This document shows, piece after piece, positions 23,488-33,549 of a stretch of 64,000 nt of DNA. The notes below the pieces were generated by a model. The model saw only the letters and a program-made list of their open reading frames with translations. It was not told the origin of the DNA and searched no databases. Location: NCBI GenBank assembly GCA_963824195.1, contig CAWGOJ010000015.1, positions 32,004-96,003 of the forward strand, in the 5' to 3' direction. Every line of letters starts with the position of its first letter. Position 1 is the first letter of the stretch. A program made the translations under genes and the position numbers. The stretch is from Bog-473 sp963824195. GTDB lineage: Bacteria; Actinomycetota; Acidimicrobiia; Acidimicrobiales; RAAP-2.

Positions 23488-23943
23488 TCACAGGCCGGTC
23501 CCGAACACGTTGCCGAGGCGCTCCTCCCGCGTCCCGGCCTGGGCCTCGTAGAGCTCGCGCAGGAAGCCCCGCATTGCGGTGCGGTCGACGCCCGGGACCA
23601 GCTGCTCCATCCGTTCGGCCAGCTCCTCCTCGAAGCGGGCCAGCCTGGCCCGTCCGGCCGCCGTCAGCTCGATCCTGGTCACCCGCCCGTCGCCCGTCTC
23701 GTCCACGGCGTCGGTGACCCAGCCCTGCTGCCGCAGCCCGTTGATCATCGTGGACACCGTCGGCTTGGTCACGGCGTTGGCCGCCGCCACCTCGCCCGCC
23801 CGCCGGGAGCCGCCCAGGAGGTAGAGCAGGGTCCGGTACTGCGCCATGCTCAGGTCGCCCCGGCGGGCGACCTGCTCGAACTCCCGGTAGAGGGACACCA
23901 CGAGGCGCACCCCGGGCACCCGATCGTCCGGTGCAGCGGCCAT
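23488..23943 (-). CDS. MarR family regulator
   Basis: A 151-residue winged-helix regulator. It shows LVVSLYREFEQVARRGDLSM (dimer helix), AQYRTLLYLLGGSRRAGEVA, AANAVTKPTVSTMINGLRQQ (recognition helix), GWVTDAVDETGDGRVTRIEL (wing) and a C-terminal dimerisation helix. ATG 23943 begins the homology. It lies between the thiolase-like gene and the amidohydrolase operon on the same strand, next to a clear MarR-type palindrome. MarR proteins are usually released by phenolic or acyl-CoA-type ligands; the thiolase-like neighbour makes an acyl-CoA ligand plausible. Confidence 0.9.
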   Translation of the reverse strand: MAAAPDDRVPGVRLVVSLYREFEQVARRGDLSMAQYRTLLYLLGGSRRAGEVAAANAVTKPTVSTMINGLRQQGWVTDAVDETGDGRVTRIELTAAGRARLARFEEELAERMEQLVPGVDRTAMRGFLRELYEAQAGTREERLGNVFGTGL

Positions 23944-23980
23944 CACCGCACCATAGGTTCGCCGCGCCGGGTCGGTCGCC

Positions 23981-25549
23981 CTACCCGTCGAGCGACAGCG
24001 CCCCACCGGCGGCGAGGACGCCCGTGCGTCCGATGCCCTCTTCTGTGCAGAGGAGCGCCAACGTGTCGGGGTCGGTGACGTTGCCCCAGGCACGGCTGCC
24101 GTCCTCGGCCCGGCAGGCGAGGATGCCGCGCTCGACCGCGCCGTCGCGATCGAAGGTCACGGTGTAGGTCTCGACGCGCACCGGCCCGCTTGCCTGCGCG
24201 TCGACCCTGCACTGAGGCAGGGCGTCGACCTCGCGCTGGACATCGCGCCAGGCGAAGGGTCGGGAGCCGCCGTCTGCCGGGGGGCGCGACGCGTAAATCC
24301 CGATGGAGTGCTTCGTGGCGTACCACCCGAGGCCCGTCACGAGCCCCGCCGCTCCGGGATCGGCGCGCAGCGCGCCGACGGCGCGCGCGATGCCGTGCGA
24401 GGTGTAGTTGTTCCCGGGGCCACCGCCGAAGGTGAGCCCGCCGGTGAGCGTCAACGGGCGGGCCGGGTCGTCGACGGACAGCCCGAGCTCCGCCGCCGCC
24501 ATCTGCACCACGACGGGGAAGCACGAGTACAGGTCGATCGCCGTCACGTCGTCGATGCCGAGGCCGGCGAGCTTGAGCGCCGCCGCCCCGGCCAGCCGGA
24601 TGGCGGGGGAGCGGTGCAGCTCGGCCCGGTGCGAAATGAACCAGTGGTCGTTGGCATCCGCGCCAGCCAGCGGAAAGACCCAGCGCTCCTCGGGCACTCC
24701 GGCGGCGCGGGCCGCCTCCACCGAGCACACGATGTAGCCGGCTCCCTGGTCCACCTGCATGTTGGCCGTGCATAGCTTGGGGTATGGGAACGAGATCATC
24801 CGGTTGTCCGGCGCCGGGGTGACGATCTGGGCGGCAGAGCGGGGGGTGCGGATCCACGCCTGGGGGTTGGTGGCCGCCACCTCGCTGAAGTGGGACCACA
24901 GGGACCCGATGCGGGCGGTGTGCTCTTGGAGCGTCCACCCGCGGGCGGCGCGCAGGGCGTTCTCGAACAGCGGGTAGGCGTGCACGGGCAGGAGCACGCC
25001 GCGGCTCGTCTCGAGGTCGGTGGCGCCCGGCTTGTCCACGCCGAAGGTGACGGGCGCCGGCGTCTCCTCGGCCGGCTGGCTCGCCCAGGACAGCGGGGCC
25101 CGGGAAGGGTCACGTCTCGCCAGGGCGCGGGCGTACATGGCCTCGGCGCCGGTGACCAGCACGACGTCGAGGTCACCGTTGCTGATGGCCCGGCAGGCGT
25201 CGTGCATCAGGGCCTGCGGTGCGTTGCCGCCGATGGCCGACAGCATCAGCTGCGCCGGCTCGGTTCCCTCCTCGAAGCCCAGGCGGGACGCTACCAACAG
25301 CGCCGGGTTCACCGTGCGCCACCCGAGCGGCACCACGACGCGGATGCTGTCCGCCCGTCGGATGAGTGTGTTCCCGGATGGGGCGGCACCTCCCGCCGCG
25401 GCCCCGTCGCAGTCCTCCGCCGCCGCCCGCAGCGCCCTCACCATGAGCTCCAGCGGTTCGGGCCGCTCCGCGGGGTCGAGCCCGTCGTCAGGGGGCGTGA
25501 CGACCTGGCCGACGCCGACCACGACGGGGGTGCGCGGGTCGACGGCCAT
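23981..25549 (-). CDS. Thiolase-like protein (acetyl-CoA acetyltransferase/SCP2-type)
   Basis: A 522-residue thiolase-fold protein starting MAVDPRTPVVVGVGQVV. The N-terminal half has VVLVTGAEAMYARALARRDP. The segment where thiolases carry the nucleophilic Cys reads SAIGGNAPQALMHDACRAI, without the usual N-x-x-C-G/A-S. Later parts are VTAIDLYSCFPVVVQMAAAE and LTLTGGLTFGGGPGNNYTSH, the expected G-G-G-x-x-N-N-Y region. This subgroup is common in actinobacteria; its reaction is unknown and may not be a standard Claisen condensation. The C-terminal 90 residues form a small extra domain. It is divergent from rpiB, 64 bases away. Confidence 0.85.
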   Translation of the reverse strand: MAVDPRTPVVVGVGQVVTPPDDGLDPAERPEPLELMVRALRAAAEDCDGAAAGGAAPSGNTLIRRADSIRVVVPLGWRTVNPALLVASRLGFEEGTEPAQLMLSAIGGNAPQALMHDACRAISNGDLDVVLVTGAEAMYARALARRDPSRAPLSWASQPAEETPAPVTFGVDKPGATDLETSRGVLLPVHAYPLFENALRAARGWTLQEHTARIGSLWSHFSEVAATNPQAWIRTPRSAAQIVTPAPDNRMISFPYPKLCTANMQVDQGAGYIVCSVEAARAAGVPEERWVFPLAGADANDHWFISHRAELHRSPAIRLAGAAALKLAGLGIDDVTAIDLYSCFPVVVQMAAAELGLSVDDPARPLTLTGGLTFGGGPGNNYTSHGIARAVGALRADPGAAGLVTGLGWYATKHSIGIYASRPPADGGSRPFAWRDVQREVDALPQCRVDAQASGPVRVETYTVTFDRDGAVERGILACRAEDGSRAWGNVTDPDTLALLCTEEGIGRTGVLAAGGALSLDG

Positions 25550-25613
25550 GGACCGAGGAGCGTACCGGTTGACGCCCCGGAGGCTCCCCGGCGCCCCGGT
25601 ACACTCGGTGGCC

Positions 25614-26087
25614 ATGCGCGTCGCCGTCGGCTCGGATCACGCCGGGTTCGACCTCAAGGAGATCCTGAAGGCCGAATTGGCCGCGTGGGGCCACGATGTC
25701 GCAGACCACGGCACGCACGAGCCGGGTGTGACCGTCGACTACCCCGACTTCGGGGAGGCAGTGGGCCGAGCGGTGGCCGGCGGGCTGGCCGAGCTCGGCG
25801 TGTGCGTCTGCGGGACCGGCAACGGCATCGCAATGGCGGCCAACAAGGTCCCCGGCGTCCGGGCCGCGGTGGTCCACGACGTCACCACGGCGACCCTGGC
25901 CCGGCGCCACAACCACGCCAACGTGGTCTGCGTCGGCGCCCGCACCACCGGCACCACCGTGGTCGTCGACTCGCTGGCCGCGTTCCTGGCGGCGCCGGAG
26001 GAGCACGGGCGCCACGACATCCGGATCGAGGAGCTGGCGAGCCTCGACCGCGAACTCATCCACACTCCAGTCGAAGGGACTCCATGA
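25614..26087 (+). CDS. rpiB: Ribose-5-phosphate isomerase B
   Basis: A 157-residue RpiB/LacAB enzyme interconverting ribose 5-phosphate and ribulose 5-phosphate. It shows MRVAVGSDHAGFDLKEILKA, VTVDYPDFGEAVGRAVAGG, and the active-site VCVCGTGNGIAMAANKVPG, followed by RRHNHANVVCVGART. ATG 25614 lies eight bases after TACACT (25600-25605), so the transcript is probably nearly leaderless. It overlaps glyA by four bases (ATGA), an arrangement linking pentose phosphate and one-carbon supply. Confidence 0.95.
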   Translation: MRVAVGSDHAGFDLKEILKAELAAWGHDVADHGTHEPGVTVDYPDFGEAVGRAVAGGLAELGVCVCGTGNGIAMAANKVPGVRAAVVHDVTTATLARRHNHANVVCVGARTTGTTVVVDSLAAFLAAPEEHGRHDIRIEELASLDRELIHTPVEGTP

Positions 26088-27367
26088 GCAGCTACGAGAC
26101 CGCGCTGGCCGCCGACCCCGAGGTGGCGAACCTCATCGGCCAGGAGCTCAACCGCCAGCAGACCACCCTGCAGCTGATCGCCTCGGAGAACTTCACCTCG
26201 CCCGCGGTGTTGGCCGCCTCGGGCTCGGTGCTCACCAATAAGTACAGCGAGGGCTATCCCGGCCGGCGGTACTACGGGGGCAACCAGATCATCGACGAGG
26301 TCGAGGACCTGGCGCGCACACGCGCCACAGCCCTCTTCGGTGCCGAGCACGCCAACGTGCAGCCGCACGCCGGGGCCAACGCCAATCTGGCCGCCTATCA
26401 GGCGCTCCTCGAGCCCGGAGCGACCATCCTCGCCATGCGGTTGGACCACGGTGGGCACCTCACGCACGGGTCGCCCGCCTCCATCGTGTCGAAGTTCTGG
26501 CGCTTCGTCTCCTACGGCGTCACACCTGAGTCGCACGACGAGTCGAACCCCGGTGAGATCATCGACTTCGACCAGGTGGCCCACCTGGCCAAGACGGAGA
26601 AACCCGAATTGATCGTCGCGGGCTCGACGGCGTACGCGCGGGTGATCGACCCCAGGCCGTTCCGCGAGATCGCCGACTCGGTGGGGGCGCTGTTCATGTT
26701 CGACGCCGCCCACCCGGCGGGGCTGATCGCGGGGGGCGTGCACCCGAGCCCGGTGGGCGTCGCCGACGTCGTCACCCTTACCACCCACAAGACGTTGCGC
26801 GGCCCGCGGGGCGGCGCAATCCTCTGCGGAGAGGAGCTGGCGAAGAAGATCGACAGCGCCGTGTTCCCGGGCCTGCAGGGCGGGCCGCTGGAGCATGTGA
26901 TCGCCGCGAAGGCGGTGGCGTTCGCCGAGGCGGCGAGACCCGAATTCCGCCAGTACGCCGAGCAGATCATCGCCAACGCCGGGGCCCTGGCCGGTGCGCT
27001 GGCCGGCCACGGCTTCCGTCTCGTGTCGGGAGGCACCGACAACCACATGCTGCTCGTCGACCTGCGGCCTTTCGACGCGGACCTGACCGGCAAGGAGGCC
27101 CAAGAGGTCCTGGACCGGGCGGGCATCACGTGTAATCGCAACACCATCCCCGACGACCCGCGCTCGCCCTTCCTGACGTCGGGCTTGCGCCTGGGCACCG
27201 CCGCCGAGACGACGGCAGGCATGGGCACCACCGAGATGCAGGTCGTCGCCGACCTGATCGTGCGCACGCTCAAGGCCCGCACCGACGAGGGTGAGATCGC
27301 CACGGTGCGGTCTGAGGTCGCCGCGCTGTGCGCCGCGTTCCCGCCGTACCCCGACCTCATGGCCTAG
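26084..27367 (+). CDS. glyA: Serine hydroxymethyltransferase
   Basis: A 427-residue PLP enzyme that converts serine and tetrahydrofolate to glycine and methylene-tetrahydrofolate. It has LQLIASENFTSPAVLAASGS, NKYSEGYPGRRYYGGNQIID, ANVQPHAGANANLAAYQALL, and the PLP lysine in TLTTHKTLRGPRGG (about residue 230). It ends with LRLGTAAETTAGMGTTEMQ. Starts in the ATGA overlap with rpiB and is followed three bases later by the wecA-type gene. Confidence 0.97.
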   Translation: MSSYETALAADPEVANLIGQELNRQQTTLQLIASENFTSPAVLAASGSVLTNKYSEGYPGRRYYGGNQIIDEVEDLARTRATALFGAEHANVQPHAGANANLAAYQALLEPGATILAMRLDHGGHLTHGSPASIVSKFWRFVSYGVTPESHDESNPGEIIDFDQVAHLAKTEKPELIVAGSTAYARVIDPRPFREIADSVGALFMFDAAHPAGLIAGGVHPSPVGVADVVTLTTHKTLRGPRGGAILCGEELAKKIDSAVFPGLQGGPLEHVIAAKAVAFAEAARPEFRQYAEQIIANAGALAGALAGHGFRLVSGGTDNHMLLVDLRPFDADLTGKEAQEVLDRAGITCNRNTIPDDPRSPFLTSGLRLGTAAETTAGMGTTEMQVVADLIVRTLKARTDEGEIATVRSEVAALCAAFPPYPDLMA

Positions 27368-27370
27368 CGC

Positions 27371-28567
27371 GTGCCTGACATCGGCTGGTACGGCCTGGTC
27401 CTGGCGGTCGCCGCAGCGGCGACGGCAGCACTGACCGTGCCGGCCAAGCGCATCGCACAGCGGGTGGGCTACGTCGCCCACCCGGGCGAGCGCAGCGTGC
27501 ACACCAGGCCGATCCCCTATGGCGGTGGCGCCGCCATGTTCATGGGGTTCCTCGTCGCGGTCCTCGCGTCGGCCATCGTGCCGCAGCTGCGGCCCATCTT
27601 CGACGACTCGCCGGAGATGACCGGCGTCGTGCTGGCCGCCGGTGCGATGTTCGCGGTGGGACTGATCGACGACGTCCGGGACATGTCGGCACCGGCCAAG
27701 ATGGCCGGGCAGGTCCTGGCCGCCAGTATCCTGTACTTCAGCGGCGTCACCATGTACGAGCTCAAGATCCCGCTCGCCGGGTTCTTCGTGCTGACTCCCG
27801 GCATCATCCCCCTCATCACCGCGGCGTGGGTCATCGCGCTGACTAACGCCGTGAACCTCATCGACGGCCTCGACGGCCTCGCCGCCGGGGTGGTCGCCAT
27901 CGGCGGCGGCGCCCTGGCGATCTACGGCATCCGACTCATGGGCCTGGGACTCCTACCGAGCGACAACATCGGACCGCTGGTGGCCGTCATCGCATGTGGG
28001 ATCTGCCTCGGCTTCCTTCCGTTCAATTTCAACCCGGCGCGTATCTTCATGGGTGACGCGGGCGCGCATTTCCTCGGGCTCCTGATGGCGGCGTCGACGA
28101 TGGTGATCGGCGGCCGGGTCCCGACCGCGGTGCCCATCAGCGGCGTGACCTACTTCTTCTTCGCCCCCCTCTTCATTCCCCTGCTGATCCTGGGGGTGCC
28201 CCTGGTCGACATGGCCTTCGCCTTCGTCCGGCGGACGGCCCGGGGCAAGGGGTTCGACACCCCCGACAAGGAGCACATCCATCACCGCCTCCTCCGCCTG
28301 GGCCATGGCCCCCGACGCAGCGTCATCATCCTGTGGGCCTGGACGGCGATCCTGTCCAGCTTCCTTCTCTTCCCCCTCTTCGTGCACCAGGTCAACGCCT
28401 TCATCCCGATCGGGGCGGCGGCCCTGGGCGTGGGCCTGTACACCTTCTTCCACCCGGGCCTGCGTCGGGGCAACGGCGAGGAGGAGGATGTCCGGCCGGA
28501 CACGGGGGAGGGGCCGCCGTCGGGGGAGCCCCGACGGGTTAGCGAGGTGGTCAGGTTCCCCTCATGA
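27371..28567 (+). CDS. wecA: Undecaprenyl-phosphate N-acetylglucosaminyl 1-phosphate transferase (WecA/TagO family)
   Basis: A 398-residue membrane enzyme with about ten to eleven helices that loads GlcNAc-1-phosphate on the lipid carrier, the first step of arabinogalactan-linker, teichoic acid or O-antigen synthesis. It carries YGGGAAMFMGFLVAVLAS, the metal motif IDDVRDMSAPAKM, NAVNLIDGLDGLAAG, FMGDAGAHFLGLLMA and the cytoplasmic loop DKEHIHHRLLRLGHG. The C-terminal 45 residues are hydrophilic and acidic. GTG 27371 follows glyA by three bases. In actinobacteria this gene often directly precedes the ATP synthase operon, as here. Confidence 0.95.
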   Translation: MPDIGWYGLVLAVAAAATAALTVPAKRIAQRVGYVAHPGERSVHTRPIPYGGGAAMFMGFLVAVLASAIVPQLRPIFDDSPEMTGVVLAAGAMFAVGLIDDVRDMSAPAKMAGQVLAASILYFSGVTMYELKIPLAGFFVLTPGIIPLITAAWVIALTNAVNLIDGLDGLAAGVVAIGGGALAIYGIRLMGLGLLPSDNIGPLVAVIACGICLGFLPFNFNPARIFMGDAGAHFLGLLMAASTMVIGGRVPTAVPISGVTYFFFAPLFIPLLILGVPLVDMAFAFVRRTARGKGFDTPDKEHIHHRLLRLGHGPRRSVIILWAWTAILSSFLLFPLFVHQVNAFIPIGAAALGVGLYTFFHPGLRRGNGEEEDVRPDTGEGPPSGEPRRVSEVVRFPS

Positions 28568-28745
28568 CCGTTTGGACGACATCTGGGCCGGGATGCGAAG
28601 ATGAGGCCTGTGTACCCCGTCCACCTCGCCTCGTCCGATGCCGTCGCGGCATCGCAGACGACGGACTCCGGCGCGCCACGCACCGCATAAGGGGCCAGAA
28701 GTCGCATGCGTGGTCAAGTGAGTGTCGTCGTGCGCGCCCATTCGG

Positions 28746-28979
28746 GTGAGCGACCCGGGCGATTCCTCCCCGCCAGAGGGGCCGAAACCGCTTCCCGGGG
28801 CCGTGGCGTTCCTGGGTATGGGGCTCTCGGCCGCCGCCTGCGTGGGGGTCGGCCTGGGGCTCGGGCTCTTGGTGGACAGTGCCGCGGGGACGGCGCCGGT
28901 GTTCCTGCTGGTCGGCTTGGCGTTGGGCCTGGCCGCCGCCGCCTTCAGCGTGATCAAACAGATCCGCACGTACCTCTAG
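28746..28979 (+). CDS. AtpZ/AtpI-like small membrane protein
   Basis: A 77-residue protein from GTG 28746 (VSDPGDSSPPEGPKPLP); GTG 28722 is another possible start and both lack a strong ribosome binding site. It has two membrane helices, GAVAFLGMGLSAAACVGVGL and GTAPVFLLVGLALGLAAAAF, with a G-x-G-x-G-x-G-x-L pattern and the ending SVIKQIRTYL. This is the AtpZ/AtpI layout. Such proteins help assemble the c-ring or handle Mg/Ca at the synthase. It opens the atp operon. Confidence 0.75.
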   Translation: MSDPGDSSPPEGPKPLPGAVAFLGMGLSAAACVGVGLGLGLLVDSAAGTAPVFLLVGLALGLAAAAFSVIKQIRTYL

Positions 28980-28989
28980 AGGGCGCCGC

Positions 28990-29409
28990 ATGAACATGCT
29001 CGACGGGCTCTCGGACCTCGGGGGTAACGCGCTGGCCAAGGTGCTCCGGCGCACCATCGTGTCCGCCATCGTCGTGGGCGCGGCGGCCATCATCATCACG
29101 CTCCTGCTCTCCGTGCCGTGGGCGGCACTGGGCATCGCCATCGGGCTCGGGATGGCCGTCCTGAACCTCCGTTTCCTCGATGCCGGCGTGGCCAAGCTCC
29201 ACACCGACGGCGAGACGAGCAACAAGGTGCTCCGCCGCGCCATGGGCACCAAGAGCGTCACGCGCCTCGGCGTCATCACTGTCGTCTGCATCGGCCTCCT
29301 CCTGCTCAACGGCGCGCTGGGCATCGGCGCCGTGGCCGGCCTCGTCATCTTCCAGCTGCTCTTCGTGGTCAACGTCGGGCGCGTCGTCATTTCGCAGGGG
29401 ATCCAATGA
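28990..29409 (+). CDS. atpI: ATP synthase subunit I-like membrane protein
   Basis: A 139-residue protein with four membrane helices: at about residues 22-42, 45-60, 93-109 and 110-130. A conserved-looking cytoplasmic loop, FLDAGVAKLHTDGETSNKVL, separates the pairs. AtpI proteins assist c-ring assembly. The ATG at 28990 follows GAGGGCGCCGC. It overlaps atpB by four bases (ATGA). Similarity is mostly positional and topological, so the name is moderately certain. Confidence 0.75.
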   Translation: MNMLDGLSDLGGNALAKVLRRTIVSAIVVGAAAIIITLLLSVPWAALGIAIGLGMAVLNLRFLDAGVAKLHTDGETSNKVLRRAMGTKSVTRLGVITVVCIGLLLLNGALGIGAVAGLVIFQLLFVVNVGRVVISQGIQ

Positions 29410-30137
29410 GCAACAGCTTCGTGCTGGCCAGCGGCAACATCACGATCGGCGCCCACCACAGCGTATGGCACGTGGCGGGCCTCACCATCTACGGGGACGT
29501 GGTGTGGACCACGCTCATCGCGGCGGCCATCGTGCTCGGCTTCGGTCTGCGCATGCGGGCCAAGGTCACCTCGGGGGTGCCGGGGAAGCTGCAGCTGTTC
29601 TGGGAGACGTTGGTCGAGCAGGTCTCCGACCTGGCCTCGTCGGCCATCGGCCCCGAGGGTCTCCCCTTCGTGGGCCTGGGCGTCACGGTCTTCTTCTTCA
29701 TCCTGATCTGCAACTGGCTCGCCTTCGTGCCGAGCGGTGACCCCGGGTTCCTGGCCCCTCCGACCGGCGACGTCAACCTGCCGCTCGCCCTGGCCCTGAC
29801 CGTCTTCTTCCTGGTGCACTACAACTCGGTCAAGGCGCGCGGCTGGAAGGGGTATTTCAAGCACTACGCCCAGCCCTACGCCGCGTTGACACCGATCAAC
29901 ATCATCGAGGAGATCACCAAGCCGATCACGCTGACGTTCCGACTCTTCGGCAACATCTTCTCGGGTGTGCTGATGATCGCGGTGATCGTGACGCTGATCC
30001 CGCCCTACGCGTCCTGGATCGGCCTGCTCATCTGGAAGCCGTTCGACGAGCTGTTCATCGGCGCGATCCAAGCCTTCATCTTCGCCCTTCTCACCATCAT
30101 GTACCTCGGCATGGGCATGAGCCGGGACGCCCACTAG
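29406..30137 (+). CDS. atpB: ATP synthase subunit a
   Basis: A 243-residue membrane stator subunit forming the proton half-channels. Helices include VVWTTLIAAAIVLGFGLRMR, LPFVGLGVTVFFFILICNW and LPLALALTVFFLVHYN. The essential Arg sits in ITLTFRLFGNIFSGVLMIAV (R-L-F-G-N). The C-terminal helix is IQAFIFALLTIMYLGMGMS. ATG 29406 overlaps the atpI stop. A 72-base gap then precedes atpE. Confidence 0.97.
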   Translation: MSNSFVLASGNITIGAHHSVWHVAGLTIYGDVVWTTLIAAAIVLGFGLRMRAKVTSGVPGKLQLFWETLVEQVSDLASSAIGPEGLPFVGLGVTVFFFILICNWLAFVPSGDPGFLAPPTGDVNLPLALALTVFFLVHYNSVKARGWKGYFKHYAQPYAALTPINIIEEITKPITLTFRLFGNIFSGVLMIAVIVTLIPPYASWIGLLIWKPFDELFIGAIQAFIFALLTIMYLGMGMSRDAH

Positions 30138-30209
30138 GCGCCCGGCGCAGGCGAGACCCGCAGGACCAACCAGCAATTTCGGACACGACCTCAACAAAGG
30201 AGAGGAAAC

Positions 30210-30482
30210 ATGGCAGCAAGCACAATGGAAGGTGCGGTACGTGTCGCCGGCGCGCTCGTCGGTGGTGGGCTCGCACTCGGCGGGGGCGCCATCGGTGCCG
30301 CGGTCGGCGACGGCCTCGCCGGTTCGCAGACGATCGCGGCCATCGCACGGCAGCCCGAGATCGAGGCCAAGGCCCGTCAGTACTTCTTCTTGACCGTCGG
30401 CCTGGTGGAGGCCATGTACTTCATCAACCTGCTGTTCATGGTGGTGTTCGTCTACGTCTTCGCCGCCAAGAGCATCGCGTAG
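30210..30482 (+). CDS. atpE: ATP synthase subunit c
   Basis: A 90-residue proteolipid of two helices forming the rotor ring. The first helix is glycine-rich (ALVGGGLALGGGAIGAAVGD). The cytoplasmic loop IARQPEIEAKARQ has the usual R-Q-P. The second helix carries the proton-binding Glu in LTVGLVEAMYFINLLFM. A strong AAAGGAGAGG ribosome binding site precedes the ATG, fitting the high copy number of this subunit. Confidence 0.98.
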   Translation: MAASTMEGAVRVAGALVGGGLALGGGAIGAAVGDGLAGSQTIAAIARQPEIEAKARQYFFLTVGLVEAMYFINLLFMVVFVYVFAAKSIA

Positions 30483-30536
30483 CACCGCGCGCCCCATCGT
30501 CTACCCGCCGGAGAGACCCCGGAGACCGAGAGCATC

Positions 30537-31076
30537 ATGACCACAGCAGGCATCTTCCTTCTGCCCAATGGGACGTTCTTCATTGAGCTGATCGTCTCGA
30601 TCATCCTGATCCTCGCCATCTACAAGTGGGTGCTCCCACCCATCAACAAGGCGATGGAGGAGCGTCAGGAGAAGATCCGGATGTCCCTCGAGGCCGCCGA
30701 TCAGGCGCGCGCCGACGCGGAGGCGGCCGACGACGAGCGACGGACCGTCCTCGAGGAGGCGCGGCACCAGGCGCGTGAGATCGTCGCCCAGGCCAACCGC
30801 ACGGCCGAGCAGGTGCGGATCGACGCCCAGTCCCGCGGGCAGAGCGAGTACGAGCGCATCCTCGGCAACGCCGAGATCGAGGTCGGCCTGGCCCGCCAGC
30901 GCGCCGTCGAGGAGGCGGCGAGCCGCATGGGCGAGATCGTCATGGACGTGGTGGAGCGCGTCATCGGGCGCGAGGTCAATTTCGAGGCGCACCGGGACCT
31001 GATCGACGAGGCCGTCGAGGCCCTTCGGGCCGACACCACCGGCGGCGCGGCCGCCAACGCCGGGGTGCGTCAGTGA
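30537..31076 (+). CDS. atpF: ATP synthase subunit b
   Basis: A 179-residue peripheral stalk subunit. One N-terminal membrane helix (FFIELIVSIILILAIYKWVL) is followed by a long charged coiled coil, from INKAMEERQEKIRMSLEAAD to about residue 150, ending with an Ala-rich tail. ATG 30537 follows CCGGAGACC. It overlaps atpH by four bases. Unlike mycobacteria, b and delta are not fused here. Confidence 0.96.
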   Translation: MTTAGIFLLPNGTFFIELIVSIILILAIYKWVLPPINKAMEERQEKIRMSLEAADQARADAEAADDERRTVLEEARHQAREIVAQANRTAEQVRIDAQSRGQSEYERILGNAEIEVGLARQRAVEEAASRMGEIVMDVVERVIGREVNFEAHRDLIDEAVEALRADTTGGAAANAGVRQ

Positions 31077-32022
31077 ACCCCACGCTCCAGGGCTATTCCG
31101 CGGCCGTCATCGAGGCGGCCGACCCGGCCGCGCTCGGTGGTATCGCCGCCGACCTCGGGGCGATTGAGCAGCTGGCCATGAGCAGCGCGCCGTTGCGGGC
31201 CGCGCTGACCGATACGTCAGTGCCCGGCATGGCCCGCCGGGCCGTCATGCTCGACCTCCTCGAGGGGAAGGTCTCCGCCGAGGCACGCCGGCTGGCCGCG
31301 TTCGCCTGCCTCGTGGTGTCGGCGCCGCACGTGCCGGCCGCCCTGGCCTGGCTGAGCGCCAGGGTCCGTCACGCCGCCGAGGGCCGCGAGATGGAGGAGC
31401 CGCAGCTGAGCCTGACCCAGGCACGCGAGCGCGTGGCCGGCTACGCCACGGGGCTCTTCGAGGACATGTCCAACAATGAGCTCGAGTCGCTCGAGGACGA
31501 TCTCTTCCGCTTCGGGCGGATCGTGGCGTCGACGCCCGCCCTGCGCGCTGCGTTGACCGACCGCGACCTCGAGGTCGCCGCCCGGCAGGGGTTGGTGGCC
31601 CAGCTCCTCGAGGGCAAGGTGCCGGCCACGACGCTGGCGCTGGCCCGCTACACGGTGACGGGTGGCCGGGCCCGCGACTGCGTGGGCACCCTGGAGTTCC
31701 TGGTCGAGCAGACAGCGGCCGCCCGCGGCTGGCGCATCGCCCACGTCCGGGCTGCGGCGCCGATCGACGAGGCACAACGGACGACGCTCACCGACTCACT
31801 GGGCACGCTGACCGGCGGACCGGTCGAGCTCCAGGTGGTCATCGACGAGTCGCTGCTCAGCGGGGCACTCATCAGGATCGGGGACCTGCAGGTAGATGCG
31901 ACGGCACGGGGGAGGATCGACGCGTTGCGAGAGCACCTCGTCCCGGCCGGATGGGAGCCATCCGGGTTCGGCGGCGACGGGCGGGGTCACGAGACGACAG
32001 CACACACAGAGGGAGCAGACTG

Positions 32023-32023
<1 letters not shown>
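31073..32023 (+). CDS. atpH: ATP synthase subunit delta with duplicated N-terminal domain
   Basis: At 316 residues it is far longer than the usual delta (about 180). The extra length comes from an internal duplication. IEQLAMSSAPLRAALTDTSV plus LDLLEGKVSAEARRLAAFA (about residues 29-81) matches FGRIVASTPALRAALTDRDL plus VAQLLEGKVPATTLALARY (about 145-197). The normal C-terminal domain follows with VHVRAAAPIDEAQRTTLTD-like sequence and LSGALIRIGDLQVDATARGR. A similar duplication is described in the mycobacterial fused b-delta protein. GTG 31073 overlaps atpF; the stop overlaps the atpA ATG by one base. Confidence 0.95.
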
Positions 32024-33546
<1,523 letters not shown>

Positions 33547-33549
33547 CCC

